A DNA stretch of 64,000 nt, taken from assembly GCF_014651055.1 (NCBI RefSeq), contig NZ_BMWD01000031.1, positions 39,031-103,030 of the forward strand, in the 5' to 3' direction. This document shows positions 15,205-22,740 of the stretch, piece after piece; positions within the stretch are counted from its first letter, which is position 1; each line of letters opens with the position of its first letter. Made by a program: the position numbers and the translations under genes. Source of the stretch: Streptomyces fructofermentans. GTDB taxonomy: Bacteria > Actinomycetota > Actinomycetes > Streptomycetales > Streptomycetaceae. The notes beneath the pieces were generated by a model. The model was not told the DNA's origin and ran no database searches. It worked only from the letters and a program-made list of their open reading frames with translations.

Positions 15205-17190
15205 TCAGTTCCCGGACGTGTGCCGGCGGCCCCCGAGAGAGATCTGCATGGTCTGGTCGTTGCCCCCGTCGGCGGCCCAGGTCGGCCTCTGCTGAGGCGC
15301 GTGCGGGCTGGGCGAGGTCTGGGGCTGGTGCGGGATCATGCTGTCCTGCGGCTGGGGCTGCGGCTGTCCCGACGGCTCGTGGGCCGGGGCGGGCGTCGGC
15401 GGCTTCTTCCGGTCCTGCCGCATCATCCAGCGCCAGGCGAAGATCGGCGACGCCGTGATCAGCAGCGCGAAGGTGGCCCAGATGATCATCGCCGGGTGGG
15501 AGTGCCCGAAGACGAAGCCGGCGGCGATGGAGCCCGCGAAGATCAGGATGAAGTACCAGTGGTACCGGAAGGTCCCGAACAGCGTGTCCGGGCTCGCCGA
15601 GTCGCCCTTGGGGGTCACCACGAACTTGCTCTTGCGCCGCAGCATCGAGTCGATCAGCGCCTTGGCGTACAACGGCGCCGAGAGCGCGGACATGATCATG
15701 CCGGCCACACCGCCGGAGCCCTCGGGCTCGTGCGGCGAGACGTTGTGGCGGCGGTTCCAGACGTACAGGCCGATCTGCAGCGCGGAGGCGTTGCCGTAGA
15801 GCATCAGCCAGATCGCCGGGTCGATGTTCACACCCGAGGCGCCCAGGCCCAGGAACAGCGCACAGCTCAGCGCCGCCAGCAGCCAGTTGAGGGCCGACAT
15901 CGGGTAGAAGATGATCATCATCGTGTAGTTGAAGAACTTGCTCGGCGGCAGCGAGTAGGCGCCCTTCCAGTACTGCTTGAGGATCGTCTCGTACGTACCC
16001 CGCGACCAGCGCATCTGCTGGGTGAAGAAGTCCGTCCAGGCGTTGGGGCCCTCGCCGACCGCGAGGACGTCCGGGGTGTAGACCGAGCGCCACTTGCGGC
16101 CCGTCGCCGGGTTCTTGTGGCGGTGGATCTCGAAGCCCGTCGCCATGTCCTCGGTGATCGAGTCGTACAGACCGCCGATCTGCTTCAGCGCCCTGATGCG
16201 TACGGCGTTGGAGGTGCCCACGAACATCGGGGAGCCGTAGGCGTTGCCCGCGCGCTGGATCAGCGCGTGGAACAGGAACTGCTGCGACTCGGCCGCCTTG
16301 GTGATCGGGTTGTCGTAGTTGCCGTAGACCTGCGGGCCGATGACGAAGCCGATGTCGGGGTCGCGGAAGAAGCCGAGCATCCGCTCCAGGTAGTTGGGCA
16401 GCGGGACGTGGTCGGTGTCCACGGACGCGAAGAAGTCGTAGTTGTCGCCGTGCGCGTCCAGCCAGGCGTTGTAGTTGCCGTGCTTGGTTTTGGCACGGTG
16501 CGGGCCCTTGGCCTGGTTCCACTTCGCGATGCCCTTGCGGGAGAAGTGGTTCACGCCGAGGCGCTCGCAGACCGCCTTCACCTCGGGGTCGTCGCCCTCG
16601 TCGAGCAGCCAGACGTGCATGAGGCCCCGGTGCCGGATGCGGACCGCGGCCTCCAGGGTCTTCGTCACCATCTCCAGCGGTTCCTTGCCGGGAACGAAGG
16701 AGGTGAGGAAGGCGACTCGGGTGCCGGTCTCGGGCACCACCGGGATGGGGTCGCGCGCGACCAGGGTGGCGTGCGCGTTCGACAGCACGTTCATGCAGCG
16801 GAACAGCTCGATCAGGCCGATCGAGACGAGCATCACGACGTCGAGTGCGGGGAGGAAGTCGTAGGCGGGGTAGTCCCGCTCCGTCCAGTGCTCCGGCTGG
16901 AGGAGCCAGCCCAGCAGGACGAGCGACAGCAGCGGGGCCGCGCCCAGCATGAGGGCGGCGCGCAGCCGGTGCGGCTCCTGCGAGAGCAGCGAGCGGTACT
17001 GCACCTTGTACGGCTTGTTCGGGTCGGGCTGCGTGAGAGGTCCGGCGAGCCGGCTGTAGTGCTCGTAGTCGTATCTCGGCAAGGTCTTCTTGATTCTCCG
17101 GAAGCTGCCGGTCCGGTGAGACCCCACCCTGAGCTGTGTGGTCTCTGTCGGATCGAAGTTCTGCCGGGCGCCCGTCGGCGTCGACGTCAT
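15205..17190 (-). CDS. cslA: CslA, cellulose-synthase-like GT2 glycosyltransferase
   Basis: A 661-residue integral membrane processive beta-glycan synthase. Two N-terminal TM segments (about 76-97 and 115-131) precede the GT2 domain with all catalytic landmarks: LLDEGD (Asp about 197), SVDTDH (258-260), SITEDMATG (346-348) and QQMRWSRG (391-396). Several TM helices follow (about 420-445, 450-470, 500-520, 575-620). The C-terminal 65 residues are Pro/Gln-rich and disordered. It makes the apical beta-glucan that needs GlxA, and the two genes form an operon. From memory, the S. coelicolor homologue interacts with DivIVA at hyphal tips. Confidence 0.95.
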   Translation of the reverse strand: MTSTPTGARQNFDPTETTQLRVGSHRTGSFRRIKKTLPRYDYEHYSRLAGPLTQPDPNKPYKVQYRSLLSQEPHRLRAALMLGAAPLLSLVLLGWLLQPEHWTERDYPAYDFLPALDVVMLVSIGLIELFRCMNVLSNAHATLVARDPIPVVPETGTRVAFLTSFVPGKEPLEMVTKTLEAAVRIRHRGLMHVWLLDEGDDPEVKAVCERLGVNHFSRKGIAKWNQAKGPHRAKTKHGNYNAWLDAHGDNYDFFASVDTDHVPLPNYLERMLGFFRDPDIGFVIGPQVYGNYDNPITKAAESQQFLFHALIQRAGNAYGSPMFVGTSNAVRIRALKQIGGLYDSITEDMATGFEIHRHKNPATGRKWRSVYTPDVLAVGEGPNAWTDFFTQQMRWSRGTYETILKQYWKGAYSLPPSKFFNYTMMIIFYPMSALNWLLAALSCALFLGLGASGVNIDPAIWLMLYGNASALQIGLYVWNRRHNVSPHEPEGSGGVAGMIMSALSAPLYAKALIDSMLRRKSKFVVTPKGDSASPDTLFGTFRYHWYFILIFAGSIAAGFVFGHSHPAMIIWATFALLITASPIFAWRWMMRQDRKKPPTPAPAHEPSGQPQPQPQDSMIPHQPQTSPSPHAPQQRPTWAADGGNDQTMQISLGGRRHTSGN

Positions 17191-18012
17191 GAGTCATCCC
17201 CCCACACGCGAGTTCCACCGCGTGCTCGTTGTTCCGTTCGCCGGCTCATGTCCCCCTAGACATCCGCAGGCGTATCAACAGCGGCCCCCGTCGCCACATC
17301 ATCCACATACCCTATAGACATGGCGCACCGGCCTTCCGGTTGCATGATGCCCCCCTCGACATCACCACATGAACGGGGCCCCCATTCCCCGCTTCCGGGC
17401 GCAACCGGCCCCAAACCCCCAACTGCGCAGTAACCGCAGCCTCTTGTAGCCCAGGGTTCTACGCCGTTCATCATGATCGCAAGATGCGAAACACGGTGTT
17501 TACCGGTCATACGCGTTCATTGGGGAGTCCGCTGGTTCCGCGAGGTGCGGCAGGGGCCGACGGTCCCCGAATGTTGCGGAAGTGTTCTCATATCGCGCCC
17601 CGGCCCTCGCCGTACCCCGAAGGGTCACACGATCCGCTCCGGCACGCTGGGGCGCCCCGGAGCGTTAGGGGGCGCACGCCAGGTGGTTGCGCGCCGGGGT
17701 GCCGGGTGCGGGGCCGGCCCCGGCGGCGCCCGCGACCTTCCAGGGCCGCGAGGGGGACGCGGCCGGCCCGCCGCGCGGTTCGCCCCCGGACCCCGACGCG
17801 TGTGCCGCGCTCCGGGGCCGGCCCGATGCGCGGCGCGCTTCCGGAGCCCGACGCGCACGGCGCCCCAGCCACCTTGCCCGTGGCGGCACCCGTGCACCCC
17901 GTGCGCCCGGGCCGGCGGCGGCCCGGCGCGACCGCGCCCCGGCGGACGATCCGGAGAAGCGCCGGGTACAGCGGAGAGGCCCCTCGCTGCTGCGAGGGGC
18001 CTCTCCGGTCGG
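17191..18012. other. Upstream region of cslA and spacer to tRNA-Lys
   Basis: The first ~350 bp (17230-17560) are markedly less GC-rich than the rest (for example CACATCATCCACATACCCTA) and are the likely promoter/leader of cslA. A possible 84-codon minus-strand frame here (17256-17510) has neither a ribosome site nor normal codon use and was not accepted. From about 17600 to 17960 the DNA is GC-rich without a gene. The tRNA terminator follows. Confidence 0.5.
17973..18006 (-). terminator. Terminator of tRNA-Lys copy 1
   Basis: A perfect 15-bp stem (17973-17987 with 17992-18006) and loop TGCT, 6 nt beyond the 3' end of the tRNA. Confidence 0.8.
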
Positions 18013-18086
18013 TGCGCCGCCAGGGACTCGAACCCCGGACCCGCTGATTAAGAGTCAGCTGCTCTAACCAACTGAGCTAGCGGCGC
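18013..18086 (-). tRNA. tRNA-Lys (anticodon CTT), copy 1
   Basis: A 74-nt cloverleaf: acceptor GCGCCGC/GCGGCGC, D arm GCTC-AGTTGGTTA-GAGC, anticodon stem GCTGA/TCAGC around loop CTCTTAA, T loop TTCGAAC, discriminator A. CCA is not encoded. Identical to the copies at 26511 and 41348. Confidence 0.97.
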
Positions 18087-18268
18087 GCGCTGACGGGAGA
18101 ACTCTACCCGACCCCGGACCGTGCTCCGGACCGGGGCCGGGGCAGGGGGTGTCGCCGGGCACCCCGTACATCATTCGGACCGTCAACATGCGGCACCCCT
18201 GGACAGTTGAGAAGCTGACGGATGTGCAGCGGCGCGGGCTTTTCCACCTGGACTGTGAGGGGATTCGT

Positions 18269-19594
18269 ATGGCGGCTCCGGTATTCGAGGAATTCGATCC
18301 CGAGAGCGACTGTGAATGCCCAGGATGCGCCCAGTGGCGACCCGTCCCCCCGCGGTACGCGCCCGGCGGGACTGCCGGGAGTCCGGTGCCGCACCGCGCC
18401 CTGGTCCTGGCGGCCGCCGCGGGGACGGTGCTCGCCGCCGGGCATCCGGCGCCCGCCGCCGCCCACGCCCCGAGCCGGCCGGCCGCGCCCGCGGCCGACG
18501 AGCCCGACACACCGCAGGGCGGGGAGGCCCCCCTGCACGGCCCGGGCGGGCTGCCCGCGAAGGTCGAGGCGCCCGCGACCACCCGGGCCGAGATCATCGA
18601 GCGCGCCAAGGAGTGGGTCGCCGCCCGGGTGCCGTACAGCATGGGCGAGTACTGGTCCGACGGGTACCGGCAGGACTGCTCCGGCTTCGTGTCGATGGCC
18701 TGGAACCTCGGCGGGAACGAATGGACGGGCAGCCTCGGGAAATACGGCGTCCGTATTTCCAAGAGCCAGCTCCAGTCGGGCGACATGCTGCTGTTCCACA
18801 ATCCGGCGGACCCCCAGAAAGGCTCGCACGTCGTCATTTTCGGCGGCTGGACGGATTCCACGCGGAGCTATTACACGGCGTACGAGCAGACCCGCCCGCA
18901 CGCGCGCAGGCAGTCCACCCCCTACGCCTACTGGAGCCATTCGGACCGCTATCTGGCCTACCGCTACAAAGGGGTCACGACGGGGGCCGGCGGGGCGGGT
19001 CCCGCCGACCCGACGCTCCCCGGCGCCCCCGGGACGCCCACCTCGGTCCGCCACCCGGGCGCGGCGGCCTTCGGGCCGGGGGCCGACAACGCGCACGTGA
19101 CCCGGCTCGGGCGGATGCTCGTGGCGCGTGGAGCGGGCGCGTACTACACGACGGGGCCGGGGCCGCGCTGGACGGAGGCGGACCGGCGGGCGACCCGGGC
19201 GTTCCAGCGGGCACAGGGCTGGACCGGCGCGGACGCGGACGGACTGCCCGGTCCGTTCACCTGGTCCTACCTGGTGCAGGGCAAGGGCCGCGACGTCGTG
19301 GCCCGGAGTGGAGGCGGTGCCGGCGCTCCCGCGGCGCCTCCGGACGCGCAACCCGCCCCGGCCTATCCCGGGCGGGCGGCCTTCCGGCCCGGCGCGAGCG
19401 GCGCACACGTCACCCGGCTCGGCAGGCAGCTCGTGAGGAAGGGGTTCGGCGCCCACTACACACGGGGGCCGGGGCCGCGCTGGGGTGAGGGCGACCGGCG
19501 CAACGTGGAGGCGTTCCAGCGCGCGCAGGGGTGGCGCGGCGCGGCGGCCGACGGCTACCCGGGGCCGGAGACGTGGCGACGGCTCTTCTCCTGA
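18269..19594 (+). CDS. NlpC/P60 peptidase with two peptidoglycan-binding repeats
   Basis: A 441-residue protein, probably a cell-wall endopeptidase. The N-terminus is unusual: about 40 residues with a Cys cluster (SDCECPGC) precede the hydrophobic export segment (ALVLAAAAGTVLAAG, about 45-60). The NlpC/P60 domain (about 105-240) has catalytic Cys about 137 in QDCSGFVSMAW and His about 187 in GSHVVIFGG. Two tandem binding modules at about 255-330 and 362-441 share PGxxxxHVTRLGRxLV, YTxGPGPRW and FQRAQGWxGxxxDGxPGPxTW. The ATG was chosen because it follows GTGAGGGGA, although an open frame continues upstream to 18149. Confidence 0.85.
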   Translation: MAAPVFEEFDPESDCECPGCAQWRPVPPRYAPGGTAGSPVPHRALVLAAAAGTVLAAGHPAPAAAHAPSRPAAPAADEPDTPQGGEAPLHGPGGLPAKVEAPATTRAEIIERAKEWVAARVPYSMGEYWSDGYRQDCSGFVSMAWNLGGNEWTGSLGKYGVRISKSQLQSGDMLLFHNPADPQKGSHVVIFGGWTDSTRSYYTAYEQTRPHARRQSTPYAYWSHSDRYLAYRYKGVTTGAGGAGPADPTLPGAPGTPTSVRHPGAAAFGPGADNAHVTRLGRMLVARGAGAYYTTGPGPRWTEADRRATRAFQRAQGWTGADADGLPGPFTWSYLVQGKGRDVVARSGGGAGAPAAPPDAQPAPAYPGRAAFRPGASGAHVTRLGRQLVRKGFGAHYTRGPGPRWGEGDRRNVEAFQRAQGWRGAAADGYPGPETWRRLFS

Positions 19595-19802
19595 CGGCAC
19601 CGGGTGCCCTGCGTGGCCCCCGGCGTCCCGGGCACCGCGGGACGGCACCGGGTGCCGGCACCTCGGGGGACCCGGGCACGCACGGGCGGTCCGGCGGTCC
19701 CGGAGCGGCGCCGGGACCGGAGGGTCGCGGCCGGGGCCCGCCGACGGCCGCTCCCACGACGCTCACCACAGTTCTTCCCGGCGCGGAGGCACGGAGGCAC
19801 GC

Positions 19803-20960
19803 ATGAGTACGACGACTTCACACTCGCCGGAGTCCGAGGGGGCTCCGGAGTCGACGGGCCGCGGGGCGCGGCTCATCCACAACGAGGTGACCACCGAGAT
19901 CCCGGTCCACCTGCTGTTCCGTGACGAGACCGAGCCGGTGTCCGTGCCGCTCGCGCCCGCCGTCGTGGGCAGGCGGCGGGGCACCGGCGAGCAGCCGCGC
20001 GTCGCCCGGCGCGCGGCCGCGCCGGCGCGGCCGCGGCCGGCGCCCTGGACCGACGCCGAGCCGGAGGAGCGGCCCGCACGCGTACTGCCCGGGGCGGCGG
20101 GGGTGCTGGCGGGTGCCGCGGGCGTGGCCGGCTGCGTCCTGGCGTCGTGGTGGGCGGGCGCGCTGCCGCCGCTCGCCGTGGACACGCTGGGGCTGCCCGT
20201 GCACGCGGGAGCGGGGCTCGGCGGGCCGCAGTGGGCGGCGCTCGCCGGGTCCGGGGCGCTCGGCCTGTTCGGGTTCGGCGGGCTGGCCCGCGGCCGTACC
20301 GGACACGCCTGGGTGCTCGGCCTGTTCGGGCGCTACCGGGGCACGGTCAGGCGCACCGGGCTGATGTGGGTGAACCCGCTGCTGCTGCGCCGCAGGATCG
20401 ACGTGCGGCTGCGCCACTGGCGCAGCGATCCGATTCCGGCCGTCGACGCGAACGGTGTCGCGCTGCGGGTCGTCGTGCTCGTGGTCTGGCGGGTGCGGGA
20501 CACCGCGCGGGCCGCGCTCGGCGTGGAGGACCACCAGCGGTACCTGCGCGAGTGCGTGGAGGCGGCGCTCGCCCGGGTGCTGGCGCAGCTTCCGACGGAC
20601 CTGCCGCCGGGCGCGGCCCGGACCGCCGAGGCGGGGACCCTGCGCAACACCGAGGCCGTCGGCGAGGCGCTGACCCGGCTGGTGGCCGCGGACGCGGCGG
20701 CGGTCGGCCTCCAGGTGTTCTCCACGCAGCCGCTGCGGGTCGAGTACGCCCCCGAGGTCGCCGCCGTCATGCAGCGCCGCCGGCTCGCGGCGCTGGACGC
20801 CCAGCACCGGGACAAGGTCCTCACCTCGGTCGTCGACTCGGTGGAGGACACCGTGACCCGGCTGACCGTGCGCGGGCTGGTGGAGCTCGACGACTACGAG
20901 CGCAAGGCCCTGGTGAAGGACCTGACGGTGGCGTTCTATACGGGTCATGGAGAGCGCTGA
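19803..20960 (+). CDS. SPFH/Band 7 (stomatin-like) membrane protein
   Basis: A 385-residue protein. The N-terminal ~95 residues are polar and disordered (IHNEVTTEIPVHLLFRDETE, then Ala/Pro/Arg). Two hydrophobic helices at about 97-118 and 140-160 anchor it. The SPFH domain follows from about 175, with the typical GLMWVNPLLLRRRIDVRLRH, VDANGVALRVVVLVVWRVRD and AVGLQVFSTQPLRVEYAPEV segments. It ends in a helical region. SPFH proteins oligomerise into membrane microdomain scaffolds. The stop overlaps the start of the P-loop kinase gene by 14 bp, so they are probably co-translated. Confidence 0.85.
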   Translation: MSTTTSHSPESEGAPESTGRGARLIHNEVTTEIPVHLLFRDETEPVSVPLAPAVVGRRRGTGEQPRVARRAAAPARPRPAPWTDAEPEERPARVLPGAAGVLAGAAGVAGCVLASWWAGALPPLAVDTLGLPVHAGAGLGGPQWAALAGSGALGLFGFGGLARGRTGHAWVLGLFGRYRGTVRRTGLMWVNPLLLRRRIDVRLRHWRSDPIPAVDANGVALRVVVLVVWRVRDTARAALGVEDHQRYLRECVEAALARVLAQLPTDLPPGAARTAEAGTLRNTEAVGEALTRLVAADAAAVGLQVFSTQPLRVEYAPEVAAVMQRRRLAALDAQHRDKVLTSVVDSVEDTVTRLTVRGLVELDDYERKALVKDLTVAFYTGHGER

Positions 20961-21816
20961 CCCGCACGAGCACCGACCCTCGCACCGGCCCCCGAACCCG
21001 AACCCGAAGCAGCATCCGGCCCCGACCCGCACCGGGGACCCGTCCGCCCGCGCCGACCCGCACCCCGACCCCGACGCCCGTGCCGACCCCGACTCCCATG
21101 CCGACCCAGGCGCCGGCGCCGGGGTCGGGTTCGGTCCCGACCCCGATGCCGGTCCCGCCCCGGTCGGGCGCCCGCCGGGCCTCGACCGGCTCGCCGCGGA
21201 GGCACTGCGGCTGACCGCCCGTTCGCCGCGTGCCGTGCTGGGCCTCGCCGGACCGCCCGGTGCCGGCAAGTCGACGCTGGCCCGATCCTTGGTCGCACAC
21301 CTCGGCGCGAGGGCGGCCTACCTCCCGCTCGACGGGTTCCACCTCTCCAACGCGCAGTTGGAGAGGCTCGGCCTGACCGCACGAAAGGGCTCGGAGCCCA
21401 GCTTCGACGTGTGGGGGTACGTCGACCTGCTGCGCCGGGTCCTCGGCGAGACCGCCCGCGACGTCTACGTACCGGACTACGACCGCACGCTGCACGAGCC
21501 CGTCGCGGCACGGCACGTGGTGCCCGCGGCCGCCCGGCTCGTCGTCACCGAGGGGAACTACCTCGCCTGCGATCTGCCGGGTTGGCGGGAGGCGTACGGG
21601 CTGATGGGGGAGTGCTGGTACGTGGAGGCGCCCGCCGGAGTACGCCGGACGCGCCTGGTGGAGCGGCAGTTGGCCGGTGGACGCGACGAGGGGGCGGCCC
21701 GCGCGTGGGTGGAGACGAACGACGGGCCCAACGGGCTTCTGGTCGAGGCCTCGCGGGAGCGCTGCCGCCGAATCCTCACCACGATTGGTATGGACATGTT
21801 CAACTACCGGCAATAA
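20947..21816 (+). CDS. P-loop nucleoside/pantothenate-kinase-like protein (uridine kinase fold)
   Basis: A 289-residue protein. The first ~75 residues are a Pro/Asp/Ala low-complexity region (ADPHPDPDARADPDSHADPG) with no counterpart in relatives I know. The kinase domain starts at about 77 with Walker A GLAGPPGAGKSTLA and continues with YLPLDGFHLSNAQLERLG (the substrate/DGF motif of the FrcK-UdK-PanK group), YVPDYDRTLHEP, VVTEGNYLACD and a lid with LVERQLAGG. The substrate is not predictable. The start overlaps the SPFH gene by 14 bp; an internal start would remove the odd N-terminus, but no good ribosome site is visible there. Confidence 0.82.
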   Translation: MESADPHEHRPSHRPPNPNPKQHPAPTRTGDPSARADPHPDPDARADPDSHADPGAGAGVGFGPDPDAGPAPVGRPPGLDRLAAEALRLTARSPRAVLGLAGPPGAGKSTLARSLVAHLGARAAYLPLDGFHLSNAQLERLGLTARKGSEPSFDVWGYVDLLRRVLGETARDVYVPDYDRTLHEPVAARHVVPAAARLVVTEGNYLACDLPGWREAYGLMGECWYVEAPAGVRRTRLVERQLAGGRDEGAARAWVETNDGPNGLLVEASRERCRRILTTIGMDMFNYRQ

Positions 21817-21825
21817 TCTGGGACT

Positions 21826-21837
21826 TGGTCTAGACCT
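21826..21837. promoter_or_regulatory. DasR-responsive element (dre) upstream of LPMO
   Basis: TGGTCTAGACCT matches the DasR consensus TGGTCTAGACCA at 11 of 12 positions and contains the palindrome GGTCTAGACC. It lies 75 bp before the LPMO ATG. DasR (GntR family) represses chitin and GlcNAc genes and is released by aminosugar phosphates. Confidence 0.75.
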
Positions 21838-21912
21838 GATTCATCGCTTTACGCATCGCGATGCGCACGCACGGCTCACGGAACCTCCCCCACGTTCTCC
21901 AGGAGCGGCAGC

Positions 21913-22515
21913 ATGCGGAAAAAGACGAAGTGGTACGCCGCGGTGGTGGGCCTCGCCACCACGGGAGCACTCGTGCTCTCCAGCGGTGGGGCCACCGGCC
22001 ACGGCTACACAGACCTCCCGATCAGCCGGCAGAAGCTCTGCCAGAACGGCGCCGTGGCCAACTGCGGTGCCATCCAGTGGGAGCCCCAGAGCGTCGAGGG
22101 GCCCAAGGGCTTCCCGGCGGGCGGGCCCGCGGACGGTCAGATCTGCTCCGCGAACCACACCAACTTCGGCGCGCTCGACAAGTCGACGACGCCCTCGGGC
22201 GGGGCCTGGCCGACGACACGGGTCAACGGCGGGCAGAGCTACACCTTCCGCTGGCAGTTCACGGCACGGCACTCCACGACCGACTTCAAGTACTACATCA
22301 CCAAGGACGGCTGGAACCAGAACGCTCCCCTCACCCGGTCCGCGCTGGTCACCGCACCGTTCCTGACCGTTCCGTTCAGCGGTCAGCCGCCGGCGACGCT
22401 GTCGCACAGCGGCACCCTGCCGTCCGGCAAGAGCGGTCACCACGTCATCCTCGCGGTGTGGACGATCGCGGACACGGCGAACGCGTTCTACGCCTGCTCC
22501 GACGTCACCTTCTGA
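21913..22515 (+). CDS. AA10 lytic polysaccharide monooxygenase (chitin/cellulose-active)
   Basis: A 200-residue single-domain LPMO. The signal peptide ends GGATG so that the mature protein begins with His30 (HGYTDLPISRQ), the N-terminal half of the copper histidine brace. The second copper His is in HTNFG or ARHSTTD; FYACSDVTF closes the family core. Cysteines at CQNG, NCG and ICSANH support disulfides. No carbohydrate-binding module is attached. It oxidatively cleaves crystalline chitin or cellulose outside the cell. A DasR site 75 bp upstream favours chitin-linked control; a GGAGCGG ribosome site precedes the ATG. Confidence 0.93.
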   Translation: MRKKTKWYAAVVGLATTGALVLSSGGATGHGYTDLPISRQKLCQNGAVANCGAIQWEPQSVEGPKGFPAGGPADGQICSANHTNFGALDKSTTPSGGAWPTTRVNGGQSYTFRWQFTARHSTTDFKYYITKDGWNQNAPLTRSALVTAPFLTVPFSGQPPATLSHSGTLPSGKSGHHVILAVWTIADTANAFYACSDVTF

Positions 22516-22522
22516 GCCCCGG

Positions 22523-22547
22523 CGGAACCCGCCGCCCGGCGGTTCCG
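22523..22547 (+). terminator. Terminator after LPMO gene
   Basis: An inverted repeat CGGAACC(C)GCCG/CGGCGGTTCCG with one bulged base, 8 bp after the stop codon. Confidence 0.6.
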
Positions 22548-22584
22548 AGTTCTCCTTGAGGCAATCGCACACCCCCCACGGGTA

Positions 22585-22631
22585 GGTTCCACGCACGCCT
22601 GAGTGATCGAGGCGACGGTGTGCGTGGAACC
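22585..22631. repeat. Perfect 12-bp inverted repeat with 23-nt spacer
   Basis: GGTTCCACGCAC (22585-22596) is the exact reverse complement of 22620-22631. It lies between the LPMO terminator and the acyl-CoA synthetase promoter. Either a second terminator or an operator. Confidence 0.7.
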
Positions 22632-22711
22632 GAACTCCGCCACGCCGGGTGGGGTCCCCGCTGCTCCCCGCCGGCCTTGTCGCGGCCGAGCTCGTCACGG
22701 CCATCGCAATC

Positions 22712-22732
22712 TGATGCAGCGTCAATTATGGT
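22712..22732 (+). promoter_or_regulatory. Operator-like palindrome and -10 box of acyl-CoA synthetase gene
   Basis: TGATGCAGCGTCA (22712-22724) is symmetric except for one pair, and the -10-like TATGGT follows at 22727-22732, 8 nt before the ATG at 22741. No ribosome site is present, so the message may be nearly leaderless. A repressor bound here would cover the -10 region. Confidence 0.4.
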
Positions 22733-22740
22733 GCGCCCCC

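Noticed and set aside
13358..15295. Plus-strand open frame opposite glxA
   Set aside because: GlxA on the other strand has all copper-site residues; this frame is a shadow.
15142..17259. Plus-strand open frame opposite cslA
   Set aside because: Antisense shadow of a clearly conserved glycosyltransferase; Arg/Val/Gly-rich with no family resemblance.
17256..17510. 84-codon minus-strand frame upstream of cslA
   Set aside because: Poor third-position GC, no ribosome site and no recognisable domain; more likely the cslA leader.
22714..22740. ATG at 22714 as start of the acyl-CoA synthetase, making it a TTA-containing (bldA-dependent) gene
   Set aside because: No ribosome site, it overlaps the operator and -10 box, and the added residues match nothing in the family.
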